DNA of 64,000 nucleotides from Exophiala sp. HKRS030 (taxonomy: Eukaryota > Ascomycota > Eurotiomycetes > Chaetothyriales > Herpotrichiellaceae): positions 496,001 through 560,000 of the forward strand of contig JAHWDD010000012.1 in assembly GCA_023897205.1 (NCBI GenBank). Direction: 5' to 3'. The position numbers were made by a program, and so were the translations under genes. The notes below the pieces were generated by a model. That model saw only the letters and a program-made list of their open reading frames with translations. It did not search any database and was not told where the DNA came from. Below, piece by piece: positions 21,106 through 32,940 of this stretch; position 1 is the first letter of the stretch, and each line of letters starts with the position of its first letter.

Positions 21106-23652
21106 CTACTTCTTTCTCGCAAATCGCTTATTGAGAAGAGTAAGCACTTTAGACACGTCAAACTGGACATATTCGAGGTCGAGATCGTCTTGTCCGTCTT
21201 TTTGCATCTCAAGAAGATCATCCAACTTGAGATCAAGCTCGAGAAGACCACGTGCTCGCCCTGCTCTTCGGTCAGTACGTCTCCTTGGTGTGTAATGGAA
21301 GCCAACCTCACCTTTGTAGTGTAGACTAATGACGAAAGTGCCTGCCAAAGGACTCCGGAACATGAAATAGATATTACCTCTCCGGTTCTCGGGTACATTG
21401 CTTCTAGTGATGACACCGTCTTTCTCCAGCTGGGCATGGGTGAATTTGTATGGTCCCAATTCTTTGACCTTTTCAGTCTTGCCCCGTCGAGTACCTTCAG
21501 ATTGGCTTCGAACGTTATGCAAGTAGTTTTTGTACGTGTCGAGTTGAGAGAGTAGGTATGCATTGTGGTCACGGATCGTCTTGTAGACATCGTCCAACTT
21601 GACCGTTTCCTCCAGGCACTTCTCCTTCAGTGAGCCAAGATGGGCTAGCTCTTGTTCCACTTCGTCACGCAGAACAGCATAGTCATCAGCACGATCAATC
21701 ACGCCGAGCTCGGACAGCTGTGTCAGGAGCTCCATACACCGGATGCCTTTCCGAACCATGACGGCGTCGTTCTTCAGCGTCCCCGCAGCCTCGGCAACAC
21801 GATCGAGTCGTAATGGACGTCGCATCACAGCAGTGGCCTGCGGGATGCTTCTTATGATTTGGACAAATGTGCTCTTTGCTTCCATGAAAAAGATTTCTTC
21901 CTGTGTGATATCCAATGAATGCGTGAAATCCTCAAACGAAGTCTCCCATCGGCTGTATAGGGGTAGAGTGATGGCCCGATTCTCTTTTCGAGGAACCTGT
22001 GGGGGAGCCTGGCCCAGTTCTTGAAGCAAGACTCCGAGATGAGAGGATGGATCCTTGGCAAGCTCTGTGCTGTGCTTTTCAAGCAAAGCATGTGTAGCAT
22101 AAACCTCGTTCAAACTGATGTTCAGTTCGAGGTCACGTTTCGACAGGGCGACGTAATTGTCCATCTCCAGACTTTCATAAAAGTCTTGCACCTCACAAAG
22201 GTCCAGCATGAACTTGTTGCAGCGATCTTTGTTGCGCTGGATGAAAGGTTGTAGCTTTGCCATGTATGGCTCTTTCGCATAAGATGGCTTGTTCGCCAGA
22301 TTCTGAAGCATTTTGGCAATGTAGGTCAGTGTTCGTTTTGGTTTGTCATCGGGCACCCTCTCGATCAGCATGTATGACTTTGGTGTAACAATGGCCGGGT
22401 TGATGAACCGAAGGAAGAAAAATCCTCCAATCAGTGTACAGATCGCTTGGTCTTGCGCATCGGGATACTTGCGTCGAGATAGATTGCGAATCTGCTTGCA
22501 GATCCATCGAATGCCATAAGGAGTGTCTTCTAGACACTCGATGATGGCGGACAGGAATCCCTCCGCGATCTTGGTCAGCATCTCTAGTCGTGGCTCAATA
22601 ATCTCTTGTACTCGGGCGTTCTCTGCTGCGAATTCGGCGGTCACGGATCTGGGCAGGTCTTCCGGAAGGCTACCAGTGTCTTCTTCAATCTGCTTGACCA
22701 TGGCTTCATACACCTTCAGAGGGTTGATTTCAAGATCGATGTCGCTCAATTGGGTCAGGGAGTTGATCTTATCGGCAAGAACTTCTTTCAGAAAGCTCTG
22801 TCCAGGACCACGGCGGGTGTAGGTGGTCATCATCCTGGAAACTGGGGTGTTCTGACGGAGCAGGGATGAATATTCCGGTGTCGTCTCGAATTGATGCGTG
22901 AGCACTGACTGAAACATGGTCAAGAGCAAATGTTCTTCTCGACTCTCATACTGGTTCCCGAAGATGGTAAACATGACTGTCTGCAACAGGGAGTCGATCT
23001 CAGCCATTGTGACAAGGCGACACAGATGGGCTATGTGCTTGGGTTCAGATTGTAGCATGAAGAAGAGATTGCCGTAGCGCTGCGTCTTTTCGTCATTTGG
23101 GAACGAGCCTTCCTGCAGCTCGGCCGCCTCGTCAAGATGGCTGGCAACTTCATTTTGCTAGGAAAGTCAGCGAAGGGTTCGTGGTGTGAATAAAGCAAAA
23201 CATACCTCTTCTAGAGCCATACGATTCTGGATCAACAGCGCGATCCGTGAATCGAGATAGCGGACATCCTTCTCTAGCACAAAGTTCTTCTTGGACTGAT
23301 TCGAGATTTTCCCCTTGAGATCTCGGAGAGTACGTTGTGCCCTTGCCAGGTCATCACTGATCTCCAGATCCTTGTCCTTTGCGCTCATGCTAGCATACAA
23401 CGCCGTCATGCTAACGCGCTTGCTTTGGCGCAGAGACCGAGCGCCTTCATGGCTGGAGAAGGTATTCTGGCGACTGACAGGCTCGAAGGAGGAGTTCGTC
23501 GAGGTCGATGCTCGCGAAGCGGGCTGTAGCATTGTTGCGACCGACATGTCGCCTGTTTTGCTCCGATGTGAACCAGAATTGCGATGCGACTTTGAGCGAT
23601 CCTTCGCTGACGATACACGCCTGGGAACCTCTGAGCGGCGTGAGGAGCTCAT
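21106..23652 (-). CDS. gapA: RasGAP of the IQGAP-related Gap1/GapA type (two exons)
   Basis: Exons are 23206-23652 and 21106-23157. The 48-nt GTATGT...TAG intron is in phase 0 (LEE|QNEVASH), giving 832 aa. The order is a Ser/Arg-rich N-terminus, a coiled coil (about 100-150), the RasGAP domain and a C-terminal RasGAP_C/IQGAP-like region ending [14 protein letters not shown]. The GAP domain has the FLRFINPA motif at about 397-404 and an arginine, R250, in [12 protein letters not shown] at the arginine-finger position. IQGAPs have a non-arginine residue there, so this protein should be an active Ras GTPase activator. It lacks the calponin-homology domain and IQ motifs of true IQGAPs. Orthologues (S. 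pombe Gap1, Aspergillus GapA) limit Ras signalling in polarity and development. The long purine/pyrimidine-skewed region upstream is probably its leader. Confidence 0.92.
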
Positions 23653-24575
23653 CTACTCATATGCACCGGGAGGCACTGTTGCAACGACAGCAGAACGTAA
23701 GCCTCGGGGGTTTGTGACGTTGGTCGCGTTTCAGAATGGGCTGCAGCGAGGCACAATGTTCCACCCTGCGAATTTCACGAAGCAGGCTGAATCGAAAGTT
23801 TCCGTGTGAAAGAGATACTGTGCAGGATTATCAGCGTCGATCCTACCGGAGATGTCGAGTTATAATGCGACCGGCGCGGTTGCGGTGTGATTATTGTTTT
23901 TTTCTCGTTCTCCTAATTCCAGCCGAACCCAACACAACACAGGTTCCACCAGAGAACCAGTTATTACAGATATTTCTGATTGCAATCGCGACAAGCCACG
24001 GGGTCTTGTTTTCTTCGAGGAACTGGTGGGGTTGTGCCAGACGTAGAAGGGGAGCCGTAGACAAAGGTATTGGTGGTAGAGCGCAGGGTGAGTGACTGGG
24101 GGGGGATTGTGTTTGCCTCGGGAGTCGACGAGTCGAATCAATCCGGGAGCGACAATTACAGAGTAAAAACGAACAGCACACGGAAAGAGTTGGTTGGAGG
24201 AAGAGGTAGAAGATAAGAGAGTCGCTGAGGGCGAACGGCAGAGCGAGGAAGGGTTGTTGAGGAGGGTGGTGTAGAACCAGAAGTCAGGAACCAGGCACGG
24301 TATTGAACGAATGGGAAAAGAGAGGCCCGCGATAGGGAGCGATGGAGGGGGCACTGAGCGTTTGGGTTGAGGGCCAGCGTAGCCTGGGATATGCAGGGCA
24401 AGGGCCGGGGTGCTCAAACCCATCCAGGCCACGACGGTGGCTTAATTGGCCGTCATCTCTGTCGCGTGGAGAAAAGAGAGACGTAGAGGGTGTCTGGGTG
24501 GAACCAGAGTCGACGGGACAATCGAAGAGTGGATAGGGGATTTGTGAGAGGGAGAACGAAGAGAGGACGAGGATT

Positions 24576-24593
24576 GGGATGGGATGGGATGGG
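24576..24593. repeat. (GGGAT)3 tandem repeat
   Basis: Three perfect GGGAT units followed by GGG, in the presumed RasGAP leader/promoter. Confidence 0.9.
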
Positions 24594-25599
24594 TCCTAGG
24601 AGTAGGAGATGGAGGAGAGGATTTGACACCTCGCCAACTGCCCAACTCATGTGGAGGTGCCTCGTTGGGCTGCCACGGGTCAGGGGTAAGTTGATACAAT
24701 ACAATAATAATAAATAGGTACAGTGCCTACTATGAGTTCTCTGTACATATGTATGCCTAGGTTGGTATGTCAAAAGACCAGGCACTCTTTCCTTTGAGAC
24801 AAATATGTAAAGTACAGTAGGTAAGTAGCATCAAGAGCATCCTCTCACCATAACCTCGACTTCATCACTGGACTTACCTAGGCACCAGACCCTTGTTCTC
24901 CGTACTCCATATAACTTTCCGATTCACACACCCTCGTCGTCTTAACCGAACATCGTTATCATCATAGATGCCTTACATGTGCATGCTCCATACCACTCAT
25001 TCCCCTGTACAATAAGAGGCTTCACTAGTGTCCGGGGCATCATCCTGCAAGATATCGCAAGAATGCTGGATGGGTGGCTTGTTCCTCCCCCATGTCTTAT
25101 CCGGATGCTTGGGCCACTTCCTCGATACAAGTATTTCTACCTAATTCACACACGCATCTGTATCTGGCACTGAACATGGTGGTTTGTCTACCTACATGCT
25201 ACTTATATGAGGAATATTTGTTGACCCAGCAAAGCTGATCTCCTGCAGGTCCCCGTCGGGAGAGAGAAGACTCCTCCCTCGAGACACATTGTTCCAACTA
25301 CTCCCCTTTGCCTTTGTCCTCTCTGTTTGTTGACCCGCCTTTTGCCCTTTTTCAACGGTCCCTTGTTGGCCTGGCTCAGCCTCAGCCTCAGGTTTTGGTC
25401 TGTCGTATTTGCACATTCCAGTTCGGCCGGGGACGTAATCTCTGTCGCCAACGTACGTCAGGACCTGCTGACGATGCAAGGAGGTCACTAATGGGGACGC
25501 CGACTTTCAGCCACAATCCAATCATGGCACCTGCTAATGACTCGTCCGTCAAGAACGTGGACCATTCTCCCCTCTAAGCGAAGATGATTGTCTGAATGG

Positions 25600-25615
25600 T
25601 ACTCCGTACGGAGTA
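25600..25615. repeat. 16-bp perfect palindrome from two overlapping 9-bp words
   Basis: TACTCCGTACGGAGTA reads identically on both strands. It is made of the dispersed word TACTCCGTA and its complement TACGGAGTA overlapping by two bases. It is the only fully palindromic occurrence in the window. Confidence 0.9.
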
Positions 25616-27359
25616 GAGATACGAAGCTGGAAACGCTCTTGTTCTCCGTAAAGAGTACTTTCCTTCGCAGTGGCTTTTGTCGGGTGACCTCTTGAGCATC
25701 TGCTTTGGGAAAGGTAATGTCCGTCGCTCGGTCTCGATAGTCGGCGCCACCTTGAGATTTACTTACTACCGATCAGTACCTACAGTAGGTATCCAGTATT
25801 GTCCTGTAAGCATCTGTAATAACTTACAAGCCATGTCGGAAAGAGGGGAAAGGGTTCAGAAGTGTCTGCTATCTTGGGTCACACAGCGCGCCCCGGGTCT
25901 TGCCATCATCATTTGCTGCTGGCCAGGGATTGTATGTCGTGTCAGGTTTCAACTCTCCACCTGAATGGGATGGCGCTTTCAGAGAGTTGTCGTAGTCGTA
26001 GCTACGCCATGTCGTTCTCCCCTCCGCTCCGTTTCAGATCCTCTACAGCCTCAAACATTCAAAACAGGCTGCTGGAACACGAACGTCCTCCCTGACAACA
26101 TGGCTAATTTACCAGGTAAACATCGCTTGCATGATCTGTAGTAAATATTTGCCACGTTGAAGAAAAGGTCGAGGCTCCAAGAACGAGCCGTCCGACGAGT
26201 TTCAAGAGCCGGTGACAATGATGCCTGTCACAGCACCCGTGCTCCGTATCTTATTTTCAGGTAAGGGTGCTACTTGTAATAGTACAGTACAGTGAATTCT
26301 CCGCGTGTTCCTGAAGCCGACATTATCACTTGGGGCCTTGTCTACGGAGTACAGCTGTCTGCTTGTTTGAAGGCGAGCACGTGGTTGGCAGGATCTGATC
26401 GGGGGACACACACAAGATACATATGTTTTTGTCCTCATGATGGGGCGGACCACGAGTCCGTCTGTCTGTCGGTTAGTAGTTTATTATCTTAGGTACAAGC
26501 ACAGTACTGCAGGTAAGTAGTGGCTGTCCCATGAAGTCAGAGGCGCTTTCTTAACGACCAATTCATTTGAATCATTTCCAAGTGCGGGTGACTGTCTCAC
26601 CGAATTCAGTTGCTTGGAGGACCCCTTTGGTTGTGATTATACGTAAATCAACTGCTCCGTAGGGAAAAGCGAGATTTGAGATGATCTCAAGACCGCCAAG
26701 AAGCGAGTTGGCGAGCTTTTTCAGCTGTACAGTACAATTACAGGACAGAGTAATCCGTACATGTTTTCTTTTTTCGGATCAAACGCAAGCTTTTTTCACA
26801 GCACACCTACTCCGTATCAAACCCGCGCCTGTCAAGATCTTTGTCTAAAGATAGCATCCCGTGCTCCGTAGGTTCCTAGATTTTTGAAATACACTGTACG
26901 AACTAATAAATGCGAACCAGCCACCTATCCGTAACGGTTCAAGATTTCGGCGAAGAACAGCACAAGATACATTCTTATGAAACCTTACTCCGGCTTCCTC
27001 CGCTTTCGTCCTCCGTACAGTAATAAGGAGTACAAAAGTGGAGTGGGCGTACAGACAGCTGTCCTAAGGCTCCCCCAATGATGGGTGCGTGGGACACAAA
27101 CGGCTCGTGACAGCGGGAACGAGGGAGGACAAGAAGATCAGGTACAGGTACAACTCCAGATCGCTGTGGTACCTAAATTTTAGTCCATGATTATTACTCG
27201 TCCCGTAATAATAACTCGGGCAGAACCGAACTACTAACTGCGAGTTTTGGGTCAACTTGTACTCCCAGCGCCGTGGAGCCGCAAATTATAATGCAGAGGG
27301 AGCTGCTCATAAGGTACCTCTTTGTGAACCGCCTCAGCCCCATGGCCAGCCAACAAATT

Positions 27360-28733
27360 TCACTCAAACTGTTTCCGCAAGTTCTCATACTTGCTCTCTG
27401 GGTACTCTAGACAGTTTGGCACTTCCTCCATGCTACCTCGTCCTCCGCTATGCATGAGAAAAGTCTCAATAAGGCTGCCTTGGCCTGCCGGTTTGTCTGC
27501 TGAGCTTTCCCACCACATACCACTGGAACATCTACGTCAGCAACACTGGTCTGTTTTTGCAAGTCGAGAGAGATGGTGTTAAGTAGCGACTCACCCGCCA
27601 AGTCCATGGTCTCGAACAAATCCAGCCTTTTGAGCCTCCAAGGCCGGTGTGTCATAACTGATCATCGTCTGGGTAGATGGGCAATAACTCCAACTCGCGC
27701 CAATTTCGGGATCATGGTACTCGGTATGCCCTGGTTTGGGGAGAGCTTTGTAGTCCCAAACACCTTGTTCCCAGCTACCTTCTCCTACTCCGTTGAAGGG
27801 ATGGCCAGGTCCGTGGGTGGAAACAAAGGTTCGTCCATACAACGGCATGCCCAGCACTATTTTCGATGGATGAATGCCCTGGCGGGTGTAGTGATCGATC
27901 GCGGCAATTGTGCTGAACGGCGTAACCTGAGGCTGCGATCGAGATGGGAACAAGTTTGCTTGATGTCCGGCCCTTTGGTCCCAGGATCCTGCGTAGTCGT
28001 ACGCCATGAGATTCCAAAAGTCCAGAAGCTGGTCCATTTTGGGAATGTTCAGCTTTTCAAAGTTGGATGGCCCAGCTGGACATGCCACGGTAAGGTAGAA
28101 GCGGGCATGGTGACGTTTGGAGGCAGCAGCATCGAGTGCGCCCCTCGTCTCAGACAACAACTTGACAAAATCTTCTGCCTGGGCACGGTCTTGCGGATAC
28201 TCCCAATCGATGTCGATGCCATCGAAGCCAAGATCTTCGAGGAGTTGTAACGCGCTCTGTGCAAACCTCTTCCTGCCACTGTCGGTGCTGGCGGGCTGGG
28301 CAAAGTTGGAAGAATATGTCCATCCACCGATACTCAGCAAGACTTTTAGATTGCGATTTCTTTTCTTCTGGAGGAACAATTGCTTCACACAACCATACAC
28401 GTTCGTGCCGATGTCGTTCCAACTATCGCCGTCGTAGTGCTTGTCTGTATCCGACCACGGATCTGTGAGATACACTTCTCCCGTCTCGGGTCTCACATTG
28501 GCAAATGAATACAGAACGTGAGTGAGGTTCTCTCCAGGCAGATCTTGTGGATGATGGTTTCGGCCGTACGGTGCCCAATTGACGTAGTAGACAACAGACC
28601 GAATCCCGTGTCCGCCGCCCATGTTGAATTTGAAAAGGTCGTCGTATTCGTACTGATGTCCGGGAAGTAGTTGGGTCAATGTCAACGGTGTGAAATGTAT
28701 CAAGACACAGAATGCGAATAAAAAGAAAATCAT
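27360..28733 (-). CDS. GH18 chitinase, probably secreted (two exons)
   Basis: Exons are 27595-28733 and 27360-27522. The 72-nt intron has a GTGAGT donor and a CAG acceptor, and joining restores [13 protein letters not shown], giving 433 aa. It hydrolyses beta-1,4 bonds of chitin. The catalytic signature DGIDIDWE is at 171-178 with Glu178 as acid/base. Also visible are the substrate-strand motif [29 protein letters not shown] and the C-terminal MWWE tryptophan pair. The first 20 residues ([20 protein letters not shown]) look like a signal peptide, so secretion or cell-wall action is likely. A start at the internal Met38 ([15 protein letters not shown] follows) would give a cytosolic form as in many fungal ChiB-type enzymes. 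There is no chitin-binding module or GPI signal. It shares a divergent promoter with the next gene. Confidence 0.93.
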
Positions 28734-29320
28734 GCTCAGTCAAAACGTGGAGGGGCAAATTTATATTCGATACGAAGAGAAACCATAGCTGGGGTTGAAT
28801 GGATGTTCCTTGAAGACACACATGAGGCTTGGTGAGACACGTTGTTTGATCTTCAGCTGTGGTTGCCCTGGATATTTCTGCCTGATGCTGACAGGGTTGA
28901 ACCACTAAATCTTCGCTTGAATGGTGAATGGTGAATCCAGGTCTTGTCTGTATCCTTCGGATGACGCAGCATTCGTGGCGGTGACAACTCACTTCGCGGG
29001 CTGTGGCTAATTGCCCTCTAGTGAGGCTTTGCTTTAATGTTTAGTGCCCTCAAACCACTATGGCCCCTACAAGTCTAGCGTACAACAGTCCGTACAGGCT
29101 TGCCAGGTACCTATTGTATGTGCAACCCCGGCCAAACGTAAAGCCGGGACGACGCTCCACCTCGGCTATCGAGGGCATTCACGTCTCCCATATCATCAGA
29201 TATCATCCCGTTCTTTGCTAATATCCCCCTCCAAGCCCTCATCACCCTCACCAGTAAGATCTCCAGCTCATGCTCAAACCCGGACTCACAGGCACAACAA
29301 AGTATCTGAGATCCAGTATC
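28734..29320. promoter_or_regulatory. Divergent promoter, chitinase/reductase
   Basis: A 587-bp gap between two divergently transcribed starts, so it should contain both promoters. I see no clear known operator. Confidence 0.4.
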
Positions 29321-30355
29321 ATGCCGACCGAATTGCTCTTCTTCGGCGCCGGCGCCATTGGAGCCTTCTACGCTTCTAGAGTTGCCCTCAACCCAGACAC
29401 CAACGTTTCCGTGATATGTCGGTCCAACTACAAAGCAGTATCAAGCGACGGATTCCAGATCACGTCTCCTCAATACGGCAACTACCAATGGCGACCTACC
29501 CGAACGTTCAGCTCGGTGCAAGCCGCGCGCGACAGCAAAGTGAAATGGGATTATGTTGTGGTCTGCACCAAGGCCCTGCCGGACAGGTCCGACGACTCCA
29601 AGCTCATCGAACCTATCGTCACGCCCGACGAGACGGCCGTCGTGTTGATCCAGAACGGACTGGGGGTTGAACAACCTTACGCCCACAGATTTCCTCGTTC
29701 TCCCATCATCAGTGCCGTCACCATCGCATCCTGTGCCCAAGTGTCTGACGGCCACGTCAAACACAACCGCTGGACCCGGATCAATGTCGGTCCTTATTTC
29801 TCTTCATCAGAGCCCTCACAGCCCGTCAAGGACAAAGCCACGGCGCTCAACCAGACCTTTGTTGATCTGTTGCTCAAGGGCGGCGGCATCAAGGAAGCCA
29901 TCGCCGACACCCACGAAAAACTCCAACTGGTCCGGTGGCACAAGATCGCCATCAACGCTTCCATGAACCCTTCGGCCGTCTTGTCGGGGGGTAGCACCAA
30001 CGAGGAAATGGCAAACGACCCGGAACTCTACGCCCACCTCAAGGGAGTAATGGACGAGGTCCTCACGACGGCCCCCAAAGTCGTCGGCAAACCCTTCCCT
30101 CCCTCCTTTGCCACCTCGGACGCCATCTTGCGGTCCACTCAACGCAACACGAGCGGCAGCAAACCAAGCATGTTGATCGATTGGGAGAGTGGGAAACCCA
30201 TGGAGCTGGAGGTCATCCTGGGCAACCCCATCAGGTTGGCCCGCGAAAAGGGCCACGAAATGCCGAGGATGCAGACTTTGTATGCCCTCCTGAAGAGCTG
30301 TGAGAAGAAGCGAGAGCGACAGAAGGAACAGTTGAAGAAAGGTAGTAAATTATGA
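29321..30355 (+). CDS. 2-dehydropantoate 2-reductase family oxidoreductase
   Basis: Uninterrupted frame of 344 aa. The ATG at 29321 is preferred because the Rossmann fold begins at once (MPTELLFFGAGAIGAFYAS, glycine-rich G-x-G-x-x-G). An in-frame ATG at 29270 would add 17 unconserved residues. Family features follow: VICRSNY after strand 2; DYVVVCTKAL; VLIQNGLGVEQPY; and the C-terminal helical part with WHKIAINASMNPSAVLSGG, holding the conserved Lys and Asn of ketopantoate reductases. PanE/ApbA enzymes reduce ketopantoate with NADPH for pantothenate and CoA synthesis. Fungi carry several paralogues, some with unknown keto-acid substrates, so assignment to pantothenate synthesis is not certain. 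The C-terminus is lysine/arginine-rich. An exact TACGGAGTA lies 53 bp after the stop. Confidence 0.9.
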   Translation: MPTELLFFGAGAIGAFYASRVALNPDTNVSVICRSNYKAVSSDGFQITSPQYGNYQWRPTRTFSSVQAARDSKVKWDYVVVCTKALPDRSDDSKLIEPIVTPDETAVVLIQNGLGVEQPYAHRFPRSPIISAVTIASCAQVSDGHVKHNRWTRINVGPYFSSSEPSQPVKDKATALNQTFVDLLLKGGGIKEAIADTHEKLQLVRWHKIAINASMNPSAVLSGGSTNEEMANDPELYAHLKGVMDEVLTTAPKVVGKPFPPSFATSDAILRSTQRNTSGSKPSMLIDWESGKPMELEVILGNPIRLAREKGHEMPRMQTLYALLKSCEKKRERQKEQLKKGSKL

Positions 30356-30601
30356 TGATGGACATTCTTACGGTATGTACGTACACATACATACTCAGGT
30401 CGTGTTGTACGGAGTACATGAATGAAGAAACGAGTATAAAAAAATATTGAAAGGTGTCACAGAGTCAATCTTGTTATTGTAGATGATGGCTACAATATAG
30501 ATATAAGGAGTCCGTGTGCCTGAGCTAAGCATTGAGCATCGATTCATCCTTTTATTCGTCGAGTTCGAGCAAATGTCTTTGAAGATACATATCTACGTAT
30601 A

Positions 30602-32662
30602 CTATCTGGGCTCCTTCTTCGAGTCCGGCCTCAACTCTGTAGATGAGACAGCCACCGTAAACCCCCCACTCTTGAACCACGAACTCGCCACGAGCGTCGA
30701 GCTGAGCACCCACGACGGCAGCCAGATGCACAGTATACCGACAGGCACACCCCAACTTCCCCAGACGTTCCACCCAAAGGCCAGTTTTTGTAGCCATTCG
30801 ACCAGAACATCCGTCTGTCCAAACGCAAGCCAACCATTTACGGCCAACCCGACCGCAAGCCCCATCGGACTCACCACAGCTAGAAGGAGATATTGAAGCA
30901 GAGCAAAAGTGCCCGACGCACTCCTGTCCACAAACGCCAAAGGTATACATGCAATACCGAGGAACATGCTGAGACTAAAGTTCAATGTGGCGAGGACCGT
31001 GAGGAAGAGACCGAGCAATAGCAAGTTCAGCGACCTCATCAGGACATATTGCTCTTGCGACGGAGCCGAAAAGGAAGGCAAGGTTGTATTATTGTGCGTG
31101 TCTGACAGTGCCGATGCCAGAATGATGGGGAGGACGACAAGGAGGATCGTCAGGAGGAAAAAGGTCGATGGGATAGCCCCAAGGCTGAGTGACGTGAGTA
31201 GGTACAGAGGCACCAACGATGCCAGGTACACGGCTGCCACCAAAGCGATTGGAAGGACAAGATGTCTGTCTTTCGGAAGAAATTCGAGCTTCGTCTTTGT
31301 GTCTTGAGGAGGTGTCGTGCTAGGCGATGAAGTGCTTGACTTTTCGTCCGCAATCGCCGCTGGTTTCTGAACTAGTTGATAGCCACTCAGAACCCAAAGA
31401 TAAATTGCCATGATTGTGTAGGCAGCCCCTATAGCCATGGCACTTGGAAGATAGGTGCCGATGCTCACGAATCGGTTGGACTGCATCAACAAGTAAAAGA
31501 AGAAACTCTGGTGGAGTTTTTCCAACAAATTGTTGAGACTTCTGCAGATACTTTCAACCGTTCTACCAAATGCCATTTCGTCTTGCCAGCCTTCTCCAAT
31601 GGCCGTCAATGTGATGGCGTCAATGTGGTAGGTCATGAAACTGGAATGAGGTCCAGTGGCTTGACCAAGCGCCTGAGAAGACATTCCGCGGACCAGTGTC
31701 TGCAGCCGAGACGGGTATTCACCTTGTGCGTCGGCCTTGGTGTATGTATGCTGAAATTGAATCGAAGTTCCAATGCCCATCTGGCCCGTAGCGATGGTCA
31801 CAGCAGTGTTGAACAGATCCAGATTAGGAAGCGCTCCATTGATTCCGTCGTAGGCAATGTGGAACGTCTCGAAGCGATGTTCGAATGGATAGTCTATACA
31901 GACAGCTCCCTGGAGAGCACCTGACTTCAACGAAAGATCTTGCACCTTCTCGGGATCATGCGTGGAGTGATATGCTTCAATCCATGCCTGCGGGCCTGCC
32001 GAACTGTCTGGCGTCACCAAGAAAATAATGTCCTTGGACCAGAGTGACCATCTTCTGAAATATCTTGACAGAGAGATGAGAAGAGGGACTCCATTGACGT
32101 TGGGAGCACCGTCGATATTTTTCAAAGCAGCGACTATCACAATGGCCTCTGTACCATCTCCCCGGGGTGCATGGAGGACGGCATAGACATTCTCGCCCTC
32201 GTAAGTCTGGCCCGACGAGGTGTACGAGTAGCGTTGCTTTGCGGTTTTCAGACCTGCGTTCCTGAACAGCTCTTGTATTTTAGAACTTGTCTCGGCCTCC
32301 AGTCCTCGTTGATCTTCTCTTGTCAAAGTGTGATTGCTCTCCGAAGCGGAAGAGTCCAGGACGGTCGCCAACTCGTGTCGGTACGCTCGAAAGACATTCT
32401 GCTCACTTCCACCAAAGTAGGTGTGAACCTGGCCGGGCAATAGGGCGTTTTCGGAAATGTACGTCCGCCTCGAGTATTCATTCAGAGGTAGAAGAAGGAT
32501 CCATATGATGCCTCCGAGAATGCATAGGGCAGAGAGATACGGAGGGATCCGAAGGAGGCGCGGATCGTCTCTGCGTATGTTGGAAATGTAGGATCCTATA
32601 TTATATGTTCAGCTTCCTGAGTCATACAAAAAGTCAAGACCGTTCTTACTTATCAGTCCCAT
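30602..32662 (-). CDS. GAA1: GPI transamidase subunit GAA1 (two exons)
   Basis: Exons are 32650-32662 (only 13 nt, coding MGLI plus one base) and 30602-32595, separated by a 54-nt GTAAGA...TAG intron, giving 668 aa. GAA1 is an ER-membrane subunit of the GPI transamidase complex, which replaces the C-terminal signal of proteins with a GPI anchor. Visible features are the N-terminal MGLI...RIPPYLSAL, a first membrane segment CILGGIIWILLLPL, TYISENALLPGQVHTYFGG (strongly conserved in the family), a lumenal M28-peptidase-like domain containing VIVAALKNIDGAPNVNGV, and about six C-terminal membrane segments from residue 390 on. The small first exon is easily missed by gene finders; without it the protein would lose its first membrane anchor. 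Transcribed in the same direction as the MFS gene upstream. Confidence 0.95.
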
Positions 32663-32940
32663 CTTGACCTCGCTCGGCCAGATCGAGCTTCACCGCAAGG
32701 TCTTTACAGGCATATATGGAGAGTCGCAGTCTTCAGGAGTGGAATCTGTACTTTCTGAATGTACCACGTTTAGTGCCGAAGTTTTACCGCCCTCATCAAC
32801 GCGTATCTATTCGACGCGCACAACGACTTTGTGAACAATATGCATACCTGACTATCCTGTCTCTTCAAAATATCAGAGAACGTTCATGCAGCGATGATGC
32901 CCCTTTGTATATGACTTGCTTTCCTATTTTGATACCTAGA

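Larger units (their letters stand above)
23653..27359. other. Gene-empty block between RasGAP and chitinase
   Basis: About 3.7 kb with no supportable gene. From 23.9 to 24.65 kb the plus strand is purine-skewed, and open frames on the minus strand there are Ser/Pro-rich and probably belong to the RasGAP leader. A (GGGAT)3 repeat is at 24576-24593. From 24.7 kb on, the DNA is full of GTAC-, TACAG- and CTCCGTA-type words. These include the 16-bp palindrome at 25600-25615 and exact 9-bp copies at 26343-26351 and 26808-26816. It could be a decayed element or simply regulatory DNA. Confidence 0.5.

Noticed and set aside
23860..24432. 190-codon Ser/Pro/Leu-rich frame on the minus strand
   Set aside because: It lies in the pyrimidine-rich upstream region of the RasGAP gene, where stops are depleted on the minus strand by base skew; no motif is visible.
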